The notes: generated from the letters alone by a model not told the origin. DNA of 56,337 bases from Ruminococcaceae bacterium UBA2719 (GCA_002353935.1 DEKP01000045.1:8697-65033); one strand, 5' to 3'. Positions 1 to 9,431 are shown, numbered from the stretch's first letter. Numbers and translations are program-made.

Positions 1-1
1 T

Positions 2-670
2 AATAAATATATTGATGAAACTGCCCCTTGGATTCTGGCTAAGGACGAAGCGAACACAAAAAGACTTGGCACTGTTTTATACAATCTTCTAGAAGGCATC
101 CGCTATATCTCTGTATTGATTGAACCATTCATGCCTGATACCAACAAGGCCATTCTTGCACAGCTTAATTGTGAAAATGCTGATTACAGTAGCCTTGCTT
201 GTTTTGGATCAACCAAGCCCGGCACGCTTTTGGGCAAAGAAAAGCCGCTGTTTGTACGCATAGACTCTAACAAATTCTTTGAACAGGTCAAAGCGATGAA
301 GGCAGATAACGCTGAGAAAAGCATTGAGGAAATCACGGAGAAAATTCCCGAAATCGACATAGATACCTTTGCAAAGTGCGACATCCGCGTTGGAGAAGTC
401 AGGGCTTGCGAAAAGATCAAAAAGTCTAAAAAATTGCTAAAATTTACGATTTTTGACGGATCTGCCGAACGTACAATTGTCAGCGGTATCGCCATGTATT
501 ATCAGCCGGAGGAGCTGATAGGCAAAAAGCTTCTTTTTGTTTCAAACCTCAAGCCGGTTAAGCTTTGCGGAGTAGAGAGCTGCGGTATGATTCTTTCTGC
601 TGAGTCGGGAGATACCATTCGCGTAATTGAAGTAAATGATGATATTTTACCGGGTAGCTCAGTGCATTAA
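2..670 (+). CDS. metG: Methionyl-tRNA synthetase, C-terminal part (5' end outside window)
   Basis: The frame is open from base 2, with no start in the window, and ends at TAA 668-670, so this is the last 222 residues of MetRS. The first residues (NKYIDETAPWILAKDE) are the typical start of the helical anticodon-binding domain. From about base 353 onward a second domain begins (DIDTFAKCDIRVGEV...), the EMAP-II/Trbp111-type OB-fold tRNA-binding domain fused to the C terminus of many bacterial MetRS. The enzyme charges tRNA-Met in the cytoplasm. tatD follows after a terminator, a common metG neighbour in Firmicutes. Catalytic motifs lie outside the window. Confidence 0.96.
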   Translation, partial: NKYIDETAPWILAKDEANTKRLGTVLYNLLEGIRYISVLIEPFMPDTNKAILAQLNCENADYSSLACFGSTKPGTLLGKEKPLFVRIDSNKFFEQVKAMKADNAEKSIEEITEKIPEIDIDTFAKCDIRVGEVRACEKIKKSKKLLKFTIFDGSAERTIVSGIAMYYQPEELIGKKLLFVSNLKPVKLCGVESCGMILSAESGDTIRVIEVNDDILPGSSVH

Positions 671-682
671 ATTATAAACTTA

Positions 683-710
683 GGCGGGAGCTTTTCCCGC
701 CGCTTTTATT
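683..710 (+). terminator. Intrinsic terminator after metG
   Basis: A 7-bp GC stem (GGCGGGA at 683-689, TCCCGCC at 695-701) with a 5-nt loop is followed by a T-rich stretch, 13 bases after the metG stop. Confidence 0.85.
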
Positions 711-857
711 TATAAAGGATGCAGCGGCGAACTGACTGTGTGCTGTTTTAACTAATATAAAAAAGAGCTATTTAGTTCTAGTTGTTGATGAAAGATAAAA
801 ACTAGACTTATATAGAATAGATTGTGTGTAGTGTTATGCTGCTAAAGGAAAGTTATT

Positions 858-1625
858 ATGAATTATAAAAATATTTTTGACGCTCATGCGCATTATGATG
901 ACAAGTGGTTTGACGACGATAGAGAAGAAGTTATAGTATCGTTAAAACAAAACGGAGTATCGTATGTTGTCAACGCTTCAGTTGACATCGAAACGGCAAA
1001 AATTTCGCTTGAATATGCTGAAAAATATGATTTTTTCTATTCTACGGTCGGCGTTCATCCTGAAAATTTGGATGGTTTAGAAAGTGACTATTTATCACAG
1101 ATCAAAACGCTGATGCAACATGAAAAAGCAGTGGCAATAGGCGAGATCGGTCTTGATTATCACTGGGATATAGAAAAAGCATTGCAGCAAAAAGTGTTTG
1201 AAGAACAATTAAAGCTTTCAAAAGAACTGGACGTTCCTGTTGTTATTCATGACAGGGAGGCTCATAATGACACCTTAATGCTTTTAAAAAAATATCAGCC
1301 CAAAGGTTTGATGCACTGTTTTTCGGGCTCAACCCAAATGCTTAAAGAAGTTTTAAAAATCGGCATGAGCATATCTTTGGGCGGTACGGTAACCTTCAAA
1401 AATGCGAGGGTTCCTGTAGAAGTGGCAAAAGCGGTGCCGCTAGACAGACTTTTGCTGGAGACTGACTCACCGTATCTGTCGCCTGTGCCAAACCGAGGCA
1501 AAAGAAATGATTCCAGAAATATTATTTATATAGCTGAAAAAATCGCCTCCGTGCGAGGAATATCAACACAAGAGCTTTTAGATATTACCTATAACAATGC
1601 AAAAAGCTTGTATAATATAAAATAA
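858..1625 (+). CDS. tatD: TatD family hydrolase / 3'-5' DNase
   Basis: 255 residues, the usual length for the TatD/YcfH/YabD metallo-hydrolases, which are TIM-barrel metal-dependent nucleases. Visible metal-site motifs in order are DAHAHYDD (residues 8-15), GEIGLDYHW (about 95-103), a conserved HDR (about 131), HCFSG (about 154) and ETDSPYLSP near residue 200. The ATG at 858 follows GGAAAG with good spacing. It sits directly downstream of metG, the classical Firmicute order. Family membership is clear. The cellular substrate (DNA repair or turnover) is known only from family members, not from this sequence. Confidence 0.93.
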   Translation: MNYKNIFDAHAHYDDKWFDDDREEVIVSLKQNGVSYVVNASVDIETAKISLEYAEKYDFFYSTVGVHPENLDGLESDYLSQIKTLMQHEKAVAIGEIGLDYHWDIEKALQQKVFEEQLKLSKELDVPVVIHDREAHNDTLMLLKKYQPKGLMHCFSGSTQMLKEVLKIGMSISLGGTVTFKNARVPVEVAKAVPLDRLLLETDSPYLSPVPNRGKRNDSRNIIYIAEKIASVRGISTQELLDITYNNAKSLYNIK

Positions 1626-1638
1626 ATTTTTATATATT

Positions 1639-1679
1639 AAAAAGCAAAATCTGCGCTGTAGCGTGGATTTTGCTTTTTT
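1639..1679 (+). terminator. Intrinsic terminator after tatD
   Basis: A long stem (AAAAGCAAAATC pairing with GATTTTGCTTTT) closes a small inner CGCT/AGCG hairpin. It ends in a T tract and could serve both strands. Confidence 0.8.
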
Positions 1680-1753
1680 AGGAAACATTGCAATAATTTT
1701 GTTGTTTAAATTGGTGTTAAAAGTTTGTTGAAATGAATGATCTGCTTTTAAAA

Positions 1754-2509
1754 TTATAGATTAATATCCAACTCAACAGGGCAGTGGTCAGAACCGAAAA
1801 TGTCGGTGTGGATTTTAGCGTCTTGAATTTTTTCTCTCAATCGATCTGATACGATAAAATAGTCGATACGCCAGCCTGCGTTGTTAGCTCTTGCGTTAAA
1901 GCGATATGACCACCAAGAATAAATGCTTGTTTTGTCAGGATACAGATATCTAAAGGTATCGGTAAAGCCCTGTGATAAGACCTTTGAGATTTTTCCTCTT
2001 TCCTGATCGGTAAAGCCTGCATTTTTATGATTTGACTTGGGGTTTTTTAGATCGATTTCGTTGTGAGCAACATTGAGATCGCCGCAGTATATAACAGGCT
2101 TTTTCTCATCTAATTTTTTGATGTATGCAAGAAAATCATCTTCCCATTTCATTCTGTAGTCAAGGCGCTGCAGCTCATTTTGAGAGTTAGGCGTGTATAC
2201 AGTGATGAAGAAATAGTCTTTGAATTCAAGCGTTATAACTCTGCCTTCTTTGTCGTGTTCTTCTATACCGATACCATAGGTAACGGACAGGGGCATTTGC
2301 TTTGTATAAATAGCGGTACCGGAATACCCCTTTTTTTCTGCATAGTTAAAATATGAGGTATAGCCTTCAAATTCCAGGTCTATCTGACCCGCTTGAAGTT
2401 TTGTTTCCTGAAGACAGAATATATCCGCGTCGAGCTCTTTAAAAATATCTTTAAATCCTTTGCCTACGATCGCGCGCAGACCGTTTACGTTCCATGATAT
2501 AAATTTCAT
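1754..2509 (-). CDS. xth: Exodeoxyribonuclease III (AP endonuclease)
   Basis: 251 residues, matching the ExoIII/Xth length. It cleaves DNA at abasic sites in base-excision repair. EEP-fold motifs appear in order: ISWNVNGLRA at the N terminus, LQETKLQ (metal-binding Glu), VYTPNSQ, CGDLNVAHNEIDL (catalytic Asp/Asn), GWRIDYFIVS and GSDHCPVEL (Asp-His pair) at the end. The ATG at 2509 is preceded by AAAGGA. It is the last gene of a leftward run yjbQ-ddl-murF-xth, separated from murF by 85 bases, so co-transcription is possible but not certain. Confidence 0.96.
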   Translation of the reverse strand: MKFISWNVNGLRAIVGKGFKDIFKELDADIFCLQETKLQAGQIDLEFEGYTSYFNYAEKKGYSGTAIYTKQMPLSVTYGIGIEEHDKEGRVITLEFKDYFFITVYTPNSQNELQRLDYRMKWEDDFLAYIKKLDEKKPVIYCGDLNVAHNEIDLKNPKSNHKNAGFTDQERGKISKVLSQGFTDTFRYLYPDKTSIYSWWSYRFNARANNAGWRIDYFIVSDRLREKIQDAKIHTDIFGSDHCPVELDINL

Positions 2510-2594
2510 TTTTTATCCTTTCGTTTTTTGAGATGAGTAATGAATAAATCGCTCGTGTAAATTAAGCTGTCGGTTTTCAGTTAACTTCCCAAAA

Positions 2595-3941
2595 TCAGTT
2601 TTTCAGTTCTTTGAGGACATCCACAAGTTTTTCAAAGTGCATACTGTGGCTGGCTTTTACCAGTACAGTGTCTTTGGGCTTTATATATTTAATTATCTTG
2701 TTACTGGCGTCTTCGACAGTTTCAAAATATATACTGCCGTCAAAATTTTCTGCCATAGCCTTTGATAAGCTGCCGACGGCTATCAAAACATCTATGCCGC
2801 AGTCAAAAATATATTTTCCGACTTCGGCGTGCATAGAGATTTCGTTTTCTCCCAGTTCTTTCATATCTCCTATTACAGCGACGGTACGGGAATCAAATTT
2901 TTTAAGAGTGTTTATACCCGCCCTGACGGAATTTGGGTTAGCGTTATAGCAGTCGTCTATTATGGTGATATATCCCGTGTCAATTACTCGGCTGCGAGAG
3001 CCAACGTTAGTAAAGTTTTCGATTCCGTGTTTTATCTGCTCGTTGGAAAGTTTGAAGTCTTTTGCAATTGCCATTGCGCACAGAGCATTTTGTACCATGT
3101 GAACGCCGAGGGCGGGGATCGTTACATCTATTCGATCGTTTTTATGACACAAAGTACATTCTACACCCGAGGTTAAAGTGTCTTTTATATTTTTTGCATA
3201 GTAATCATTATGAGCGTTTATACCATAAAAGCACGGAACAATACCGTTTACGTCTTTTATTTCAAACAGCTTTTCATCGTCGCCGTTAAGATAGATTTTG
3301 CCGCCTTTTTTGATGTAGTCAAACATTTCGGTTTTCGCTTTTCTGACGCCGTTTAGGTCTTTGAGATTTTCAAGGTGACAGTAGCCTATATTGGTGATAA
3401 CGCAAATGTCAGGCTGCACCATATCCGAAAGCCTGCTCATTTCTAAAAAGTCCGAAATGCCCATTTCTATAACAGCAATTTCATGCTCTTCTTCAAGCCC
3501 GAAGAGAGTGAGCGGAACTCCCAGTTCATTATTAAAATTTTTTGCGGTTTTATGTACGTTGAATTTTTGACTCAGCACCGAGCTGATCATTTCTTTAGTA
3601 GAAGTCTTGCCGACGCTTCCGGTTATACCGATAAACGGGATATTAAAAAGCGAACGGTAGTATTTTGCGATTTTTTTAAGAGCTACAAGAGTAGAGTCGA
3701 CTAATATATAATTTATATCTGTTTTAGGCTCTTTTTCGCATAATACGCAAACAGCGCCTTTTTCTTTTGTCTGTTCAATAAAGTCGTGACCGTCTGCTTT
3801 TTCACCTTTAATAGCGGCAAAAAGTGAGTTTTTGTCAACCTGTCTGCTGTCTGTAACGATATTGCTGATAAATGCATCTTTGTTGCCGTGAAGATTTCCT
3901 TCGCACGCAGACGCGATATCCGATAATTTCAGTGGTTTCAT
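2595..3941 (-). CDS. murF: UDP-N-acetylmuramoyl-tripeptide--D-alanyl-D-alanine ligase
   Basis: 448 residues. MurF adds D-Ala-D-Ala to UDP-MurNAc-tripeptide in the cytoplasmic phase of peptidoglycan synthesis. The N-terminal substrate domain is followed by the Mur-ligase P-loop GITGSVGKTSTKEMI (about residues 105-119), the central ATPase domain with FNNELGVPLTL and EMGISDFLEM, and the C-terminal domain with IIDDCYNANPNSVRAGI (about 332-348). The start is preceded by AGAGGT. It lies 12 bases downstream of ddl, which makes the D-Ala-D-Ala substrate, so the pair works in consecutive steps. Confidence 0.97.
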   Translation of the reverse strand: MKPLKLSDIASACEGNLHGNKDAFISNIVTDSRQVDKNSLFAAIKGEKADGHDFIEQTKEKGAVCVLCEKEPKTDINYILVDSTLVALKKIAKYYRSLFNIPFIGITGSVGKTSTKEMISSVLSQKFNVHKTAKNFNNELGVPLTLFGLEEEHEIAVIEMGISDFLEMSRLSDMVQPDICVITNIGYCHLENLKDLNGVRKAKTEMFDYIKKGGKIYLNGDDEKLFEIKDVNGIVPCFYGINAHNDYYAKNIKDTLTSGVECTLCHKNDRIDVTIPALGVHMVQNALCAMAIAKDFKLSNEQIKHGIENFTNVGSRSRVIDTGYITIIDDCYNANPNSVRAGINTLKKFDSRTVAVIGDMKELGENEISMHAEVGKYIFDCGIDVLIAVGSLSKAMAENFDGSIYFETVEDASNKIIKYIKPKDTVLVKASHSMHFEKLVDVLKELKN

Positions 3942-3953
3942 ATTTACCTCTAA

Positions 3954-5000
3954 TTAATATTTTTCGAGTGAAAGCTCAATGATTTTTTCACATAAGGAGG
4001 GATAATCTATCCCTGTTGCAGCAGCCTCCTGAGGTAAAAGCGACATAGGTGTCATGCCGGGCAGGGTGTTTGCTTCAAGACAGTAAAAATTGTTGTCATC
4101 GTCAAGCAAAAAGTCAATTCTCGCGTATGCTTTGAGCCCTAATACTCTATAGGCGTGTTCTGCTTCTTTTTGCATTTTTTGAGCTATATCTTCATCTAAA
4201 TCGGCGGGACAGATCTCATCGGTCAATCCCGATTGATATTTGTTTTTGTAGTCGTAAAAACCTGCTTTTGGTATAATCTCGATAATAGGCAGAGCTTTTC
4301 CGTCTAAAAGTCCGATTGAGAATTCACGACCATTTATGTACTGCTCTATAAGGACCTTATCTTCATATGAAAAGGCGTTGTTGACAGCTTTCATAAACTC
4401 GTCTTTTGTTTGTACAATTTCTACTCCTACAGATGATCCGCCGCTGCATATTTTGACGACGCAGGGAAAGGAAGACCATTTTTCTATCTTACCGTTTTGC
4501 AAGTCTTCCGCTTTAAAAAGCTCGCTTTTGGGGGTAGGAACTTTGTTGTATACAAAGAGGCTTTTTGAAATAGCTTTATCCATGCTGACAGCTGATCCTA
4601 AATACGGAGAACCTGTATATTTGATGCCCATCAAATCAAATGTTGCTTGAATCTGGCCGTTTTCTCCTTCGCCGCCGTGGAGGGCTAGGTAGCATATATC
4701 CGCTTTTTTGCATATGTCAATGACATGGTCGCCAAAATAAGAATTAGATTTGTTCTTTCTTTGGCTTTTTATTTTTTCTATGTCAGGTACCGTTTCGCTG
4801 AGCACAGCTGATTTGCTAAAATCGTATTGATTTTCAAAAAGGCTGCCTATATCCGAAAGCGGTTCCTCATAACCCATAAAAACGTCTATTAAAACTACTT
4901 TGTGACCCTTTTCTCTAAGAGCAGACGCAACCTTTGAGCCGGATGTGATAGACACGTCTCTCTCATGGCTGAGACCTCCTGCAAGTACAACAATTTTCAT
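3954..5000 (-). CDS. ddl: D-alanine--D-alanine ligase
   Basis: 348 residues, ATP-grasp ligase making D-Ala-D-Ala. Diagnostic segments are the N-terminal GGLSHERDVSITSG, LALHGGEGENGQIQ, KICSGGSSVGV (ATP loop), YARIDFLLDDDNNFYCLEAN (metal ligands) and LPGMTPMSLLPQEA at the C terminus. The RBS is GAGGG before ATG 5000. It is tightly linked to murF downstream (12 bases) and to a YjbQ-family gene upstream (13 bases), so these probably share a transcript. Residues that separate Ala- from Lac/Ser-type ligases were not assessed. Confidence 0.97.
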   Translation of the reverse strand: MKIVVLAGGLSHERDVSITSGSKVASALREKGHKVVLIDVFMGYEEPLSDIGSLFENQYDFSKSAVLSETVPDIEKIKSQRKNKSNSYFGDHVIDICKKADICYLALHGGEGENGQIQATFDLMGIKYTGSPYLGSAVSMDKAISKSLFVYNKVPTPKSELFKAEDLQNGKIEKWSSFPCVVKICSGGSSVGVEIVQTKDEFMKAVNNAFSYEDKVLIEQYINGREFSIGLLDGKALPIIEIIPKAGFYDYKNKYQSGLTDEICPADLDEDIAQKMQKEAEHAYRVLGLKAYARIDFLLDDDNNFYCLEANTLPGMTPMSLLPQEAAATGIDYPSLCEKIIELSLEKY

Positions 5001-5013
5001 GATATATCCCTCT

Positions 5014-5430
5014 TTATTCTCCGATGATTTTTATTAATATATGTTTATCGCGTTTGCCGTCGAGTTCGTAGTAAAAAATCTGTTCCCATGTTCCAAAGTC
5101 GAGTTTTCCCTGAGTTATTGCGCACACAACTTCGCGCCCCATTATAGTTCTTTTCAGATGAGCGTCTGCGTTATCTTCAAAGCCGTTGTGGTGATATTGG
5201 CTATACGGTTTTTCGGGAGCGAGCTTTTCGAGCCAGTTTTCATAGTCACTGTGCAGGCCGCTTTCGTCATCGTTGATAAAAACCGAGGCGGTAATGTTCA
5301 TAGCGTTGACCAAAACAAGGCCTTCTTTTATACCACTTTCGTCAATTGCGTTTTGAACGCTTTCGGTAATTCTTACTATCTGCCTTCTTTTTGGTACATT
5401 TACCCACAATTCTTTTCTAAAACTTTTCAA
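5014..5430 (-). CDS. yjbQ: YjbQ family protein (secondary thiamine-phosphate synthase type)
   Basis: 138 residues from TTG 5430. The frame also contains an ATG at 5451, but GGAGGT lies between that ATG and the TTG with ideal spacing, and the family normally begins MKSF/YRKELW, which fits the TTG. Family signatures visible are LVNAMNITASVFIND, the metal-site HHNGFEDNADAHLKRTIMG, and TQGKLDFGTWEQIFYYELDG. UPF0047/YjbQ proteins show weak thiamine-phosphate synthase activity; the physiological role is not settled. It is first in the yjbQ-ddl-murF-xth leftward run. Confidence 0.9.
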   Translation of the reverse strand: MKSFRKELWVNVPKRRQIVRITESVQNAIDESGIKEGLVLVNAMNITASVFINDDESGLHSDYENWLEKLAPEKPYSQYHHNGFEDNADAHLKRTIMGREVVCAITQGKLDFGTWEQIFYYELDGKRDKHILIKIIGE

Positions 5431-5728
5431 ATGAATACCTCCAAAACTCATTTTTCGGCAAAAGACAAAAATATAAATATATTATAATACCAAGTTTGTA
5501 TTTTATCAAGTTATCATCCTAATTTATGATAAAACGCTTTAACTTGTTATGAGTTTTATAGTTTGGATTCTGCATTGCAGCCTCTAAGTCGGTATAAAAA
5601 CTTAAAAATTAAAAATCGTGCATTTTTCTGCAAAGGATATTATTAGTAGAAAAATATGTTGTATAATCATAAGAGATGAAAAAATTTTTTCATTATTTGT
5701 ATTATATTTTTGTTCGGAGGTTTTTATT

Positions 5729-6595
5729 ATGCCATTAGTAAATGCAAAAGAAATGCTCACAAAGGCAAAACAAGGACGCTATGCTGTAGGTCAGTTCAAT
5801 ATCAACAATCTTGAATGGACCAAGGCAATACTGCTTACAGCTCAGGAGCAGCAGTCGCCGGTTATTTTGGGCGTAAGCGAAGGCGCAGGAAAATATATGT
5901 GTGGATACAAAACTATCGTTGGTATGGTAAAAGGTATGATCGAGGAACTCAATATCACTGTTCCTGTTGCTCTTCATTTGGATCATGGTTCTTACGAAGG
6001 AGCAAAGGCTTGTATTGAGGCCGGCTTTTCTTCGGTTATGTTTGACGGATCTCACTATCCGATTGAAGAAAACTTTGAAAAGACAAAAGAACTCGTAAAT
6101 ATCTGCAACGAAAAAGGCCTTTCTATTGAAGCTGAAGTAGGTTCTATAGGCGGCGAAGAAGACGGCGTTGTAGGAATGGGCGAGTGCGCCGATCCAGAAG
6201 AGTGCAAGATGATTGCTGATCTGGGCGTTACAATGCTTGCTGCGGGTATTGGTAATATCCATGGCGTGTATCCCGAAAACTGGCCGGGCCTTTCTTTTGA
6301 AACACTTGAAAAGATCCAGGAGAAAACAGGGTCTATGCCTTTGGTTCTTCACGGCGGTACAGGTATTCCGGATGAAATGATTCAAAAAGCTATTTCTCTC
6401 GGCGTTTCCAAAATTAACGTAAATACCGAGTGCCAGCTTGTATTTGCTCAAGCTACAAGAGAATATATCGAAGCAGGTAAAGATAAGCAGGGCAAAGGTT
6501 TTGATCCAAGAAAGCTTCTCGCTCCCGGAACTGAGGCTATTAAAGCTAAAGTTAAAGAGAAGATGGAGATTTTCGGTTCTATCGGAAAGGCTTAA
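5729..6595 (+). CDS. fba: Class II fructose-bisphosphate aldolase
   Basis: 288 residues from ATG 5729, chosen because CGGAGG sits 9 bases upstream and class II aldolases begin MPLVNAKEML. The longer frame back to 5618 has no RBS. The enzyme splits fructose-1,6-bisphosphate into DHAP and glyceraldehyde-3-phosphate with Zn2+. Zinc and active-site motifs: HLDHGS (about residues 82-87), EAEVGSIGGEEDGV, GNIHGVY, LHGGTGIP (second zinc His) and INVNTECQ. It is monocistronic, with a strong terminator downstream. Confidence 0.97.
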   Translation: MPLVNAKEMLTKAKQGRYAVGQFNINNLEWTKAILLTAQEQQSPVILGVSEGAGKYMCGYKTIVGMVKGMIEELNITVPVALHLDHGSYEGAKACIEAGFSSVMFDGSHYPIEENFEKTKELVNICNEKGLSIEAEVGSIGGEEDGVVGMGECADPEECKMIADLGVTMLAAGIGNIHGVYPENWPGLSFETLEKIQEKTGSMPLVLHGGTGIPDEMIQKAISLGVSKINVNTECQLVFAQATREYIEAGKDKQGKGFDPRKLLAPGTEAIKAKVKEKMEIFGSIGKA

Positions 6596-6701
6596 TCAGA
6601 GCGGTTATTTAGTTACACGAATTTCATCGCTAGATTTTTATAGGTTAACTATTTTGTATACTAAATTAGATGTAATTAATTAGTTTTATTAGAATAGTAC
6701 G

Positions 6702-6734
6702 GGCTGGCTCAAAATTTTTTTGAGCCAGCCTTTT
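6702..6734 (+). terminator. Intrinsic terminator after fba
   Basis: A 13-bp stem GGCTGGCTCAAAA / TTTTGAGCCAGCC (6702-6714, 6718-6730) is followed by TTTT. The rest of the 341-base gap between fba and citrate synthase is AT-rich and holds only the gltA promoter. Confidence 0.9.
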
Positions 6735-6855
6735 GAATATATAAAAATTGAGATAAAGATATATTTAATAAAATTTATAACAAAATATAATAAAGACAAG
6801 GTGTGCGTATGAAATCATACTGTATTGATTATATTTAAAATGGTACAATTTTTAT

Positions 6856-6884
6856 TTGACTAATGAATACAAAAAAGGTATAAT
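6856..6884 (+). promoter_or_regulatory. Promoter of citrate synthase
   Basis: TTGACT at 6856-6861, a 17-base spacer and TATAAT at 6879-6884 form a near-consensus sigma-A promoter. It lies 52 bases before the chosen start codon at 6937. Confidence 0.8.
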
Positions 6885-6936
6885 ATCTAAATATAGTAAT
6901 AGTAATATAGATTCATTTATCAAAGGAAGTGAAACG

Positions 6937-8298
6937 ATGGCAGCGCTGACAAACTCTGATCAAAGAATTCTTGAACTGGCACAAGAATGCAAAGAAAACG
7001 GAGGAATAGACAGTTCGCTTTATTCTAAATATGATGTAAAAATCGGACTGCGCGATCTAAACGGTGCAGGCGTTTTGACCGGTCTTACCGATATATGTGA
7101 AATTAGACAAAATAAAATAGTGGACGGCAAGGTTGTTCCGACTGACGGCAAGCTCTTTTACAGAGGAATCAATGTTGAAGATATTATAAGAGGCTGTATG
7201 GCGGATAACCGATACGGCTTTGAAGAAGTAGTTTATTTGCTGCTGTTTGGAAAGCTCCCCAACAAACAAGAGCATGAGTCGTTTATGAATCTGTTGTCGG
7301 ATTCAAGAGTTTTGCCCAGATATTTTGTTCGTGATGTAATTTTAAAAGCTCCGTCAAAGGACATGATGAATTCGCTTGCGAAATCCGTTTTGACCCTTGC
7401 TTCATATGACGATGATATTATGGATTTGTCTATAGAGAACGTTTTAAGACAGTGCTTGAAGCTTATATCGTTGTTTCCGCTTTTGAGCGTTTATTCATAT
7501 CAGGCTTACAGCCACTATATTCAGGGGAAGAGTTTATATATTCATTATCCCGAAAGCGGCGAGCCTACGGCAGAAATGATTTTGCGTACCTTGCGTCCCG
7601 ATCAAAAATTCACTCCGCTCGAAGCACAGGTGCTTGATCTTGCGTTGATTTTACACGCTGAGCACGGCGGCGGAAACAATTCTACTTTTACAACCTGTGT
7701 TGTTACTTCGTCAGGAACAGATACTTATTCTGCAATAGCAGCAGCGCTTTGTTCTTTAAAGGGACCAAAACACGGCGGAGCTAACCGCAAGGTTATGGGT
7801 ATGATGAGCGAATTAAAAAGCAAGGTCAAAGACTGGAAAGACGAAGATGAAATCTCTGCTTATCTTACTAAGCTTTTGAATAAAGAGGCCTATGATAAAG
7901 CAGGTCTTATATATGGAATAGGACACGCTGTGTATTCTATTTCTGATCCGAGAGCCAGAGTGTTCAAGGGTTTTGTTGAAAAGCTGGCGGAGGAAAAAGG
8001 AGAGCTCGACGAGTATAATCTTTATGCAAGAGTTGAGAAACTGGCTCCGAAGGTAATTGCAGAGCACAGAAAGATGTATAAAGGCGTTTCAGCTAATGTT
8101 GATTTTTATTCGGGCTTTGTTTATAAAATTTTGGGGCTGCCAAGTGAGTTATATACTCCGATCTTTGCTGTTGCAAGAATTGCCGGCTGGAGTGCTCACA
8201 GAATAGAGGAATTATTGAACGTTAAAAAGATTATACGTCCTGCGTATATGAGTGTTTGCGAAGAAACCGGATATATCGATATGAAAGACCGCAAATAA
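6937..8298 (+). CDS. gltA: Citrate synthase
   Basis: 453 residues from ATG 6937, which follows AAAGGAAGTG; the frame extends upstream to 6856, but that stretch overlaps the promoter. The enzyme condenses acetyl-CoA with oxaloacetate. Motifs: FYRGINVEDII, LHAEHGGGNNSTF (catalytic His), KGPKHGGANRKVMGMM, GIGHAVYSISDPRARVF (catalytic His and Asp) and the C-terminal PIFAVARIAGWSAHRIEE. The roughly 70-residue N-terminal region before FYRG matches the longer clostridial citrate/2-methylcitrate synthase type. No other TCA gene is nearby, so it may serve glutamate synthesis in an anaerobe (inference). Confidence 0.95.
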   Translation: MAALTNSDQRILELAQECKENGGIDSSLYSKYDVKIGLRDLNGAGVLTGLTDICEIRQNKIVDGKVVPTDGKLFYRGINVEDIIRGCMADNRYGFEEVVYLLLFGKLPNKQEHESFMNLLSDSRVLPRYFVRDVILKAPSKDMMNSLAKSVLTLASYDDDIMDLSIENVLRQCLKLISLFPLLSVYSYQAYSHYIQGKSLYIHYPESGEPTAEMILRTLRPDQKFTPLEAQVLDLALILHAEHGGGNNSTFTTCVVTSSGTDTYSAIAAALCSLKGPKHGGANRKVMGMMSELKSKVKDWKDEDEISAYLTKLLNKEAYDKAGLIYGIGHAVYSISDPRARVFKGFVEKLAEEKGELDEYNLYARVEKLAPKVIAEHRKMYKGVSANVDFYSGFVYKILGLPSELYTPIFAVARIAGWSAHRIEELLNVKKIIRPAYMSVCEETGYIDMKDRK

Positions 8299-8320
8299 TT
8301 TGCTTGATAAAAGCATATAA

Positions 8321-8346
8321 GCCACAGCTTTTGCTGTGGCTTTCTT
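8321..8346 (+). terminator. Intrinsic terminator after citrate synthase
   Basis: GCCACAGC / GCTGTGGC (8321-8328, 8333-8340) with a TTTT loop is followed by TTTCTT. Confidence 0.85.
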
Positions 8347-8377
8347 AAAATTTACCAAAGAAAAAACGAGGAGAAAT

Positions 8378-9277
8378 ATGGAGAAATTTTTATCCAATAG
8401 ATATGTTGCAATGCTTGGCGCAGTAATTTGTACCGTGTTATGGGGAAGCGCTTATCCGGTGATTAAGTATGCTTATCAAACACTTAACATAGAAACAGTA
8501 CCGGATAAATTGTTGTTTGCCGGCATCAGGTTTTTAACAGCAGGTTTTTTTGTCTTTCTTGTTAGTTTGCGTATAAACAAAAAAATACCTGTTGTGCCTA
8601 AGAATAAAATCAGAGCGTTGATTTTGTTCGGAGTTTTTCAGACTGGTTTTGCCTATCTTTTTAATTATATCGGCGTTTCTAATACCACAGCTACAAAAAC
8701 ATCGCTGCTGACAGCAATGTCGGCGTTTTTAGCGGTGCTTTTTGCACCGTTATTTTTCAAAGCGGAGAGGTTGAGCGCATATAAAATAATAGGTTGCATT
8801 TTGGGGTTTATAGGAATATTGGTTGTGAATATAGGTGCTTTTTCAGGCGGCTTTTCTATTATAGGCGAGGGATTTGTTATGATAGCTTGCTTATCAAATG
8901 TGTTTGGCAGCTTTATAGGAAAAACAATCTCTAAAGGCAGGGTGTTTGAGGTTACGGCATATCAGCTTATGATAGGCTCTGCAGTTTTGATTTTACCTGC
9001 CATCTTTTTAGGTTGCACTTTGGCAATTAATTTTCAGTCAGTTTGTATCATCTTGTATCTCGCTTTTGTATCTGCTGCAGCGTTTTCCATATGGACGGCG
9101 CTTTTGAGTTTTAACGAGGCGGGAAAAATACTGATTTTTAATTTGCTGATTCCTGTTACCGGAGCAATATGGTCATATTTTATCTTGGGAGAAAAGGAGA
9201 TTTTTACACCTTTGTATCTTGTAAGTGTAATATTAATTTGTTTAGGGATAGTATTTGTAAATTTGAAGAAGGCTTGA
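8378..9277 (+). CDS. EamA/DMT-family transporter
   Basis: 299 residues from ATG 8378, which follows GAGGAGAAAT. About ten hydrophobic helices are arranged as two EamA halves. The first half contains LWGSAYPVIKYAY and the NTTATKTSLLTAMSAFLAVLFAPLFF segment characteristic of 10-TMS drug/metabolite exporters. The second begins near FGSFIGKTISKG and ends ILICLGIVFVNLKKA. It is a membrane transporter, most likely an exporter of small metabolites; the substrate cannot be read from sequence. It stands alone between two terminators and converges with pnp. Confidence 0.9.
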   Translation: MEKFLSNRYVAMLGAVICTVLWGSAYPVIKYAYQTLNIETVPDKLLFAGIRFLTAGFFVFLVSLRINKKIPVVPKNKIRALILFGVFQTGFAYLFNYIGVSNTTATKTSLLTAMSAFLAVLFAPLFFKAERLSAYKIIGCILGFIGILVVNIGAFSGGFSIIGEGFVMIACLSNVFGSFIGKTISKGRVFEVTAYQLMIGSAVLILPAIFLGCTLAINFQSVCIILYLAFVSAAAFSIWTALLSFNEAGKILIFNLLIPVTGAIWSYFILGEKEIFTPLYLVSVILICLGIVFVNLKKA

Positions 9278-9368
9278 TAAAATCAGATTATCATCTTATT
9301 TAAAACCTATTTTTTAAAAGCTGTAATAAACGCACATGAGCTCATATGCGGAAAATAAGCTTTTTCTA

Positions 9369-9409
9369 TAAAAAACGGCTACCACTTTAATCAAAAGCGG
9401 CAGCCGTTA
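9369..9409 (-). terminator. Terminator for the rpsO-pnp transcript
   Basis: Read on the minus strand, AACGGCT pairs with AGCCGTT (9402-9408 and 9374-9380) around an imperfect inner stem, followed by TTTTTT. Confidence 0.8.
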
Positions 9410-9431
9410 ACTATTTTATTAGCCTTATAAG

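Noticed and set aside
5735..6451. Long reverse-strand frame opposite fba
   Set aside because: It is a shadow of the well-conserved aldolase; no RBS and no recognisable protein. Similar antisense frames opposite adhE, gatB, pnp and the CaCA gene were dropped for the same reason.
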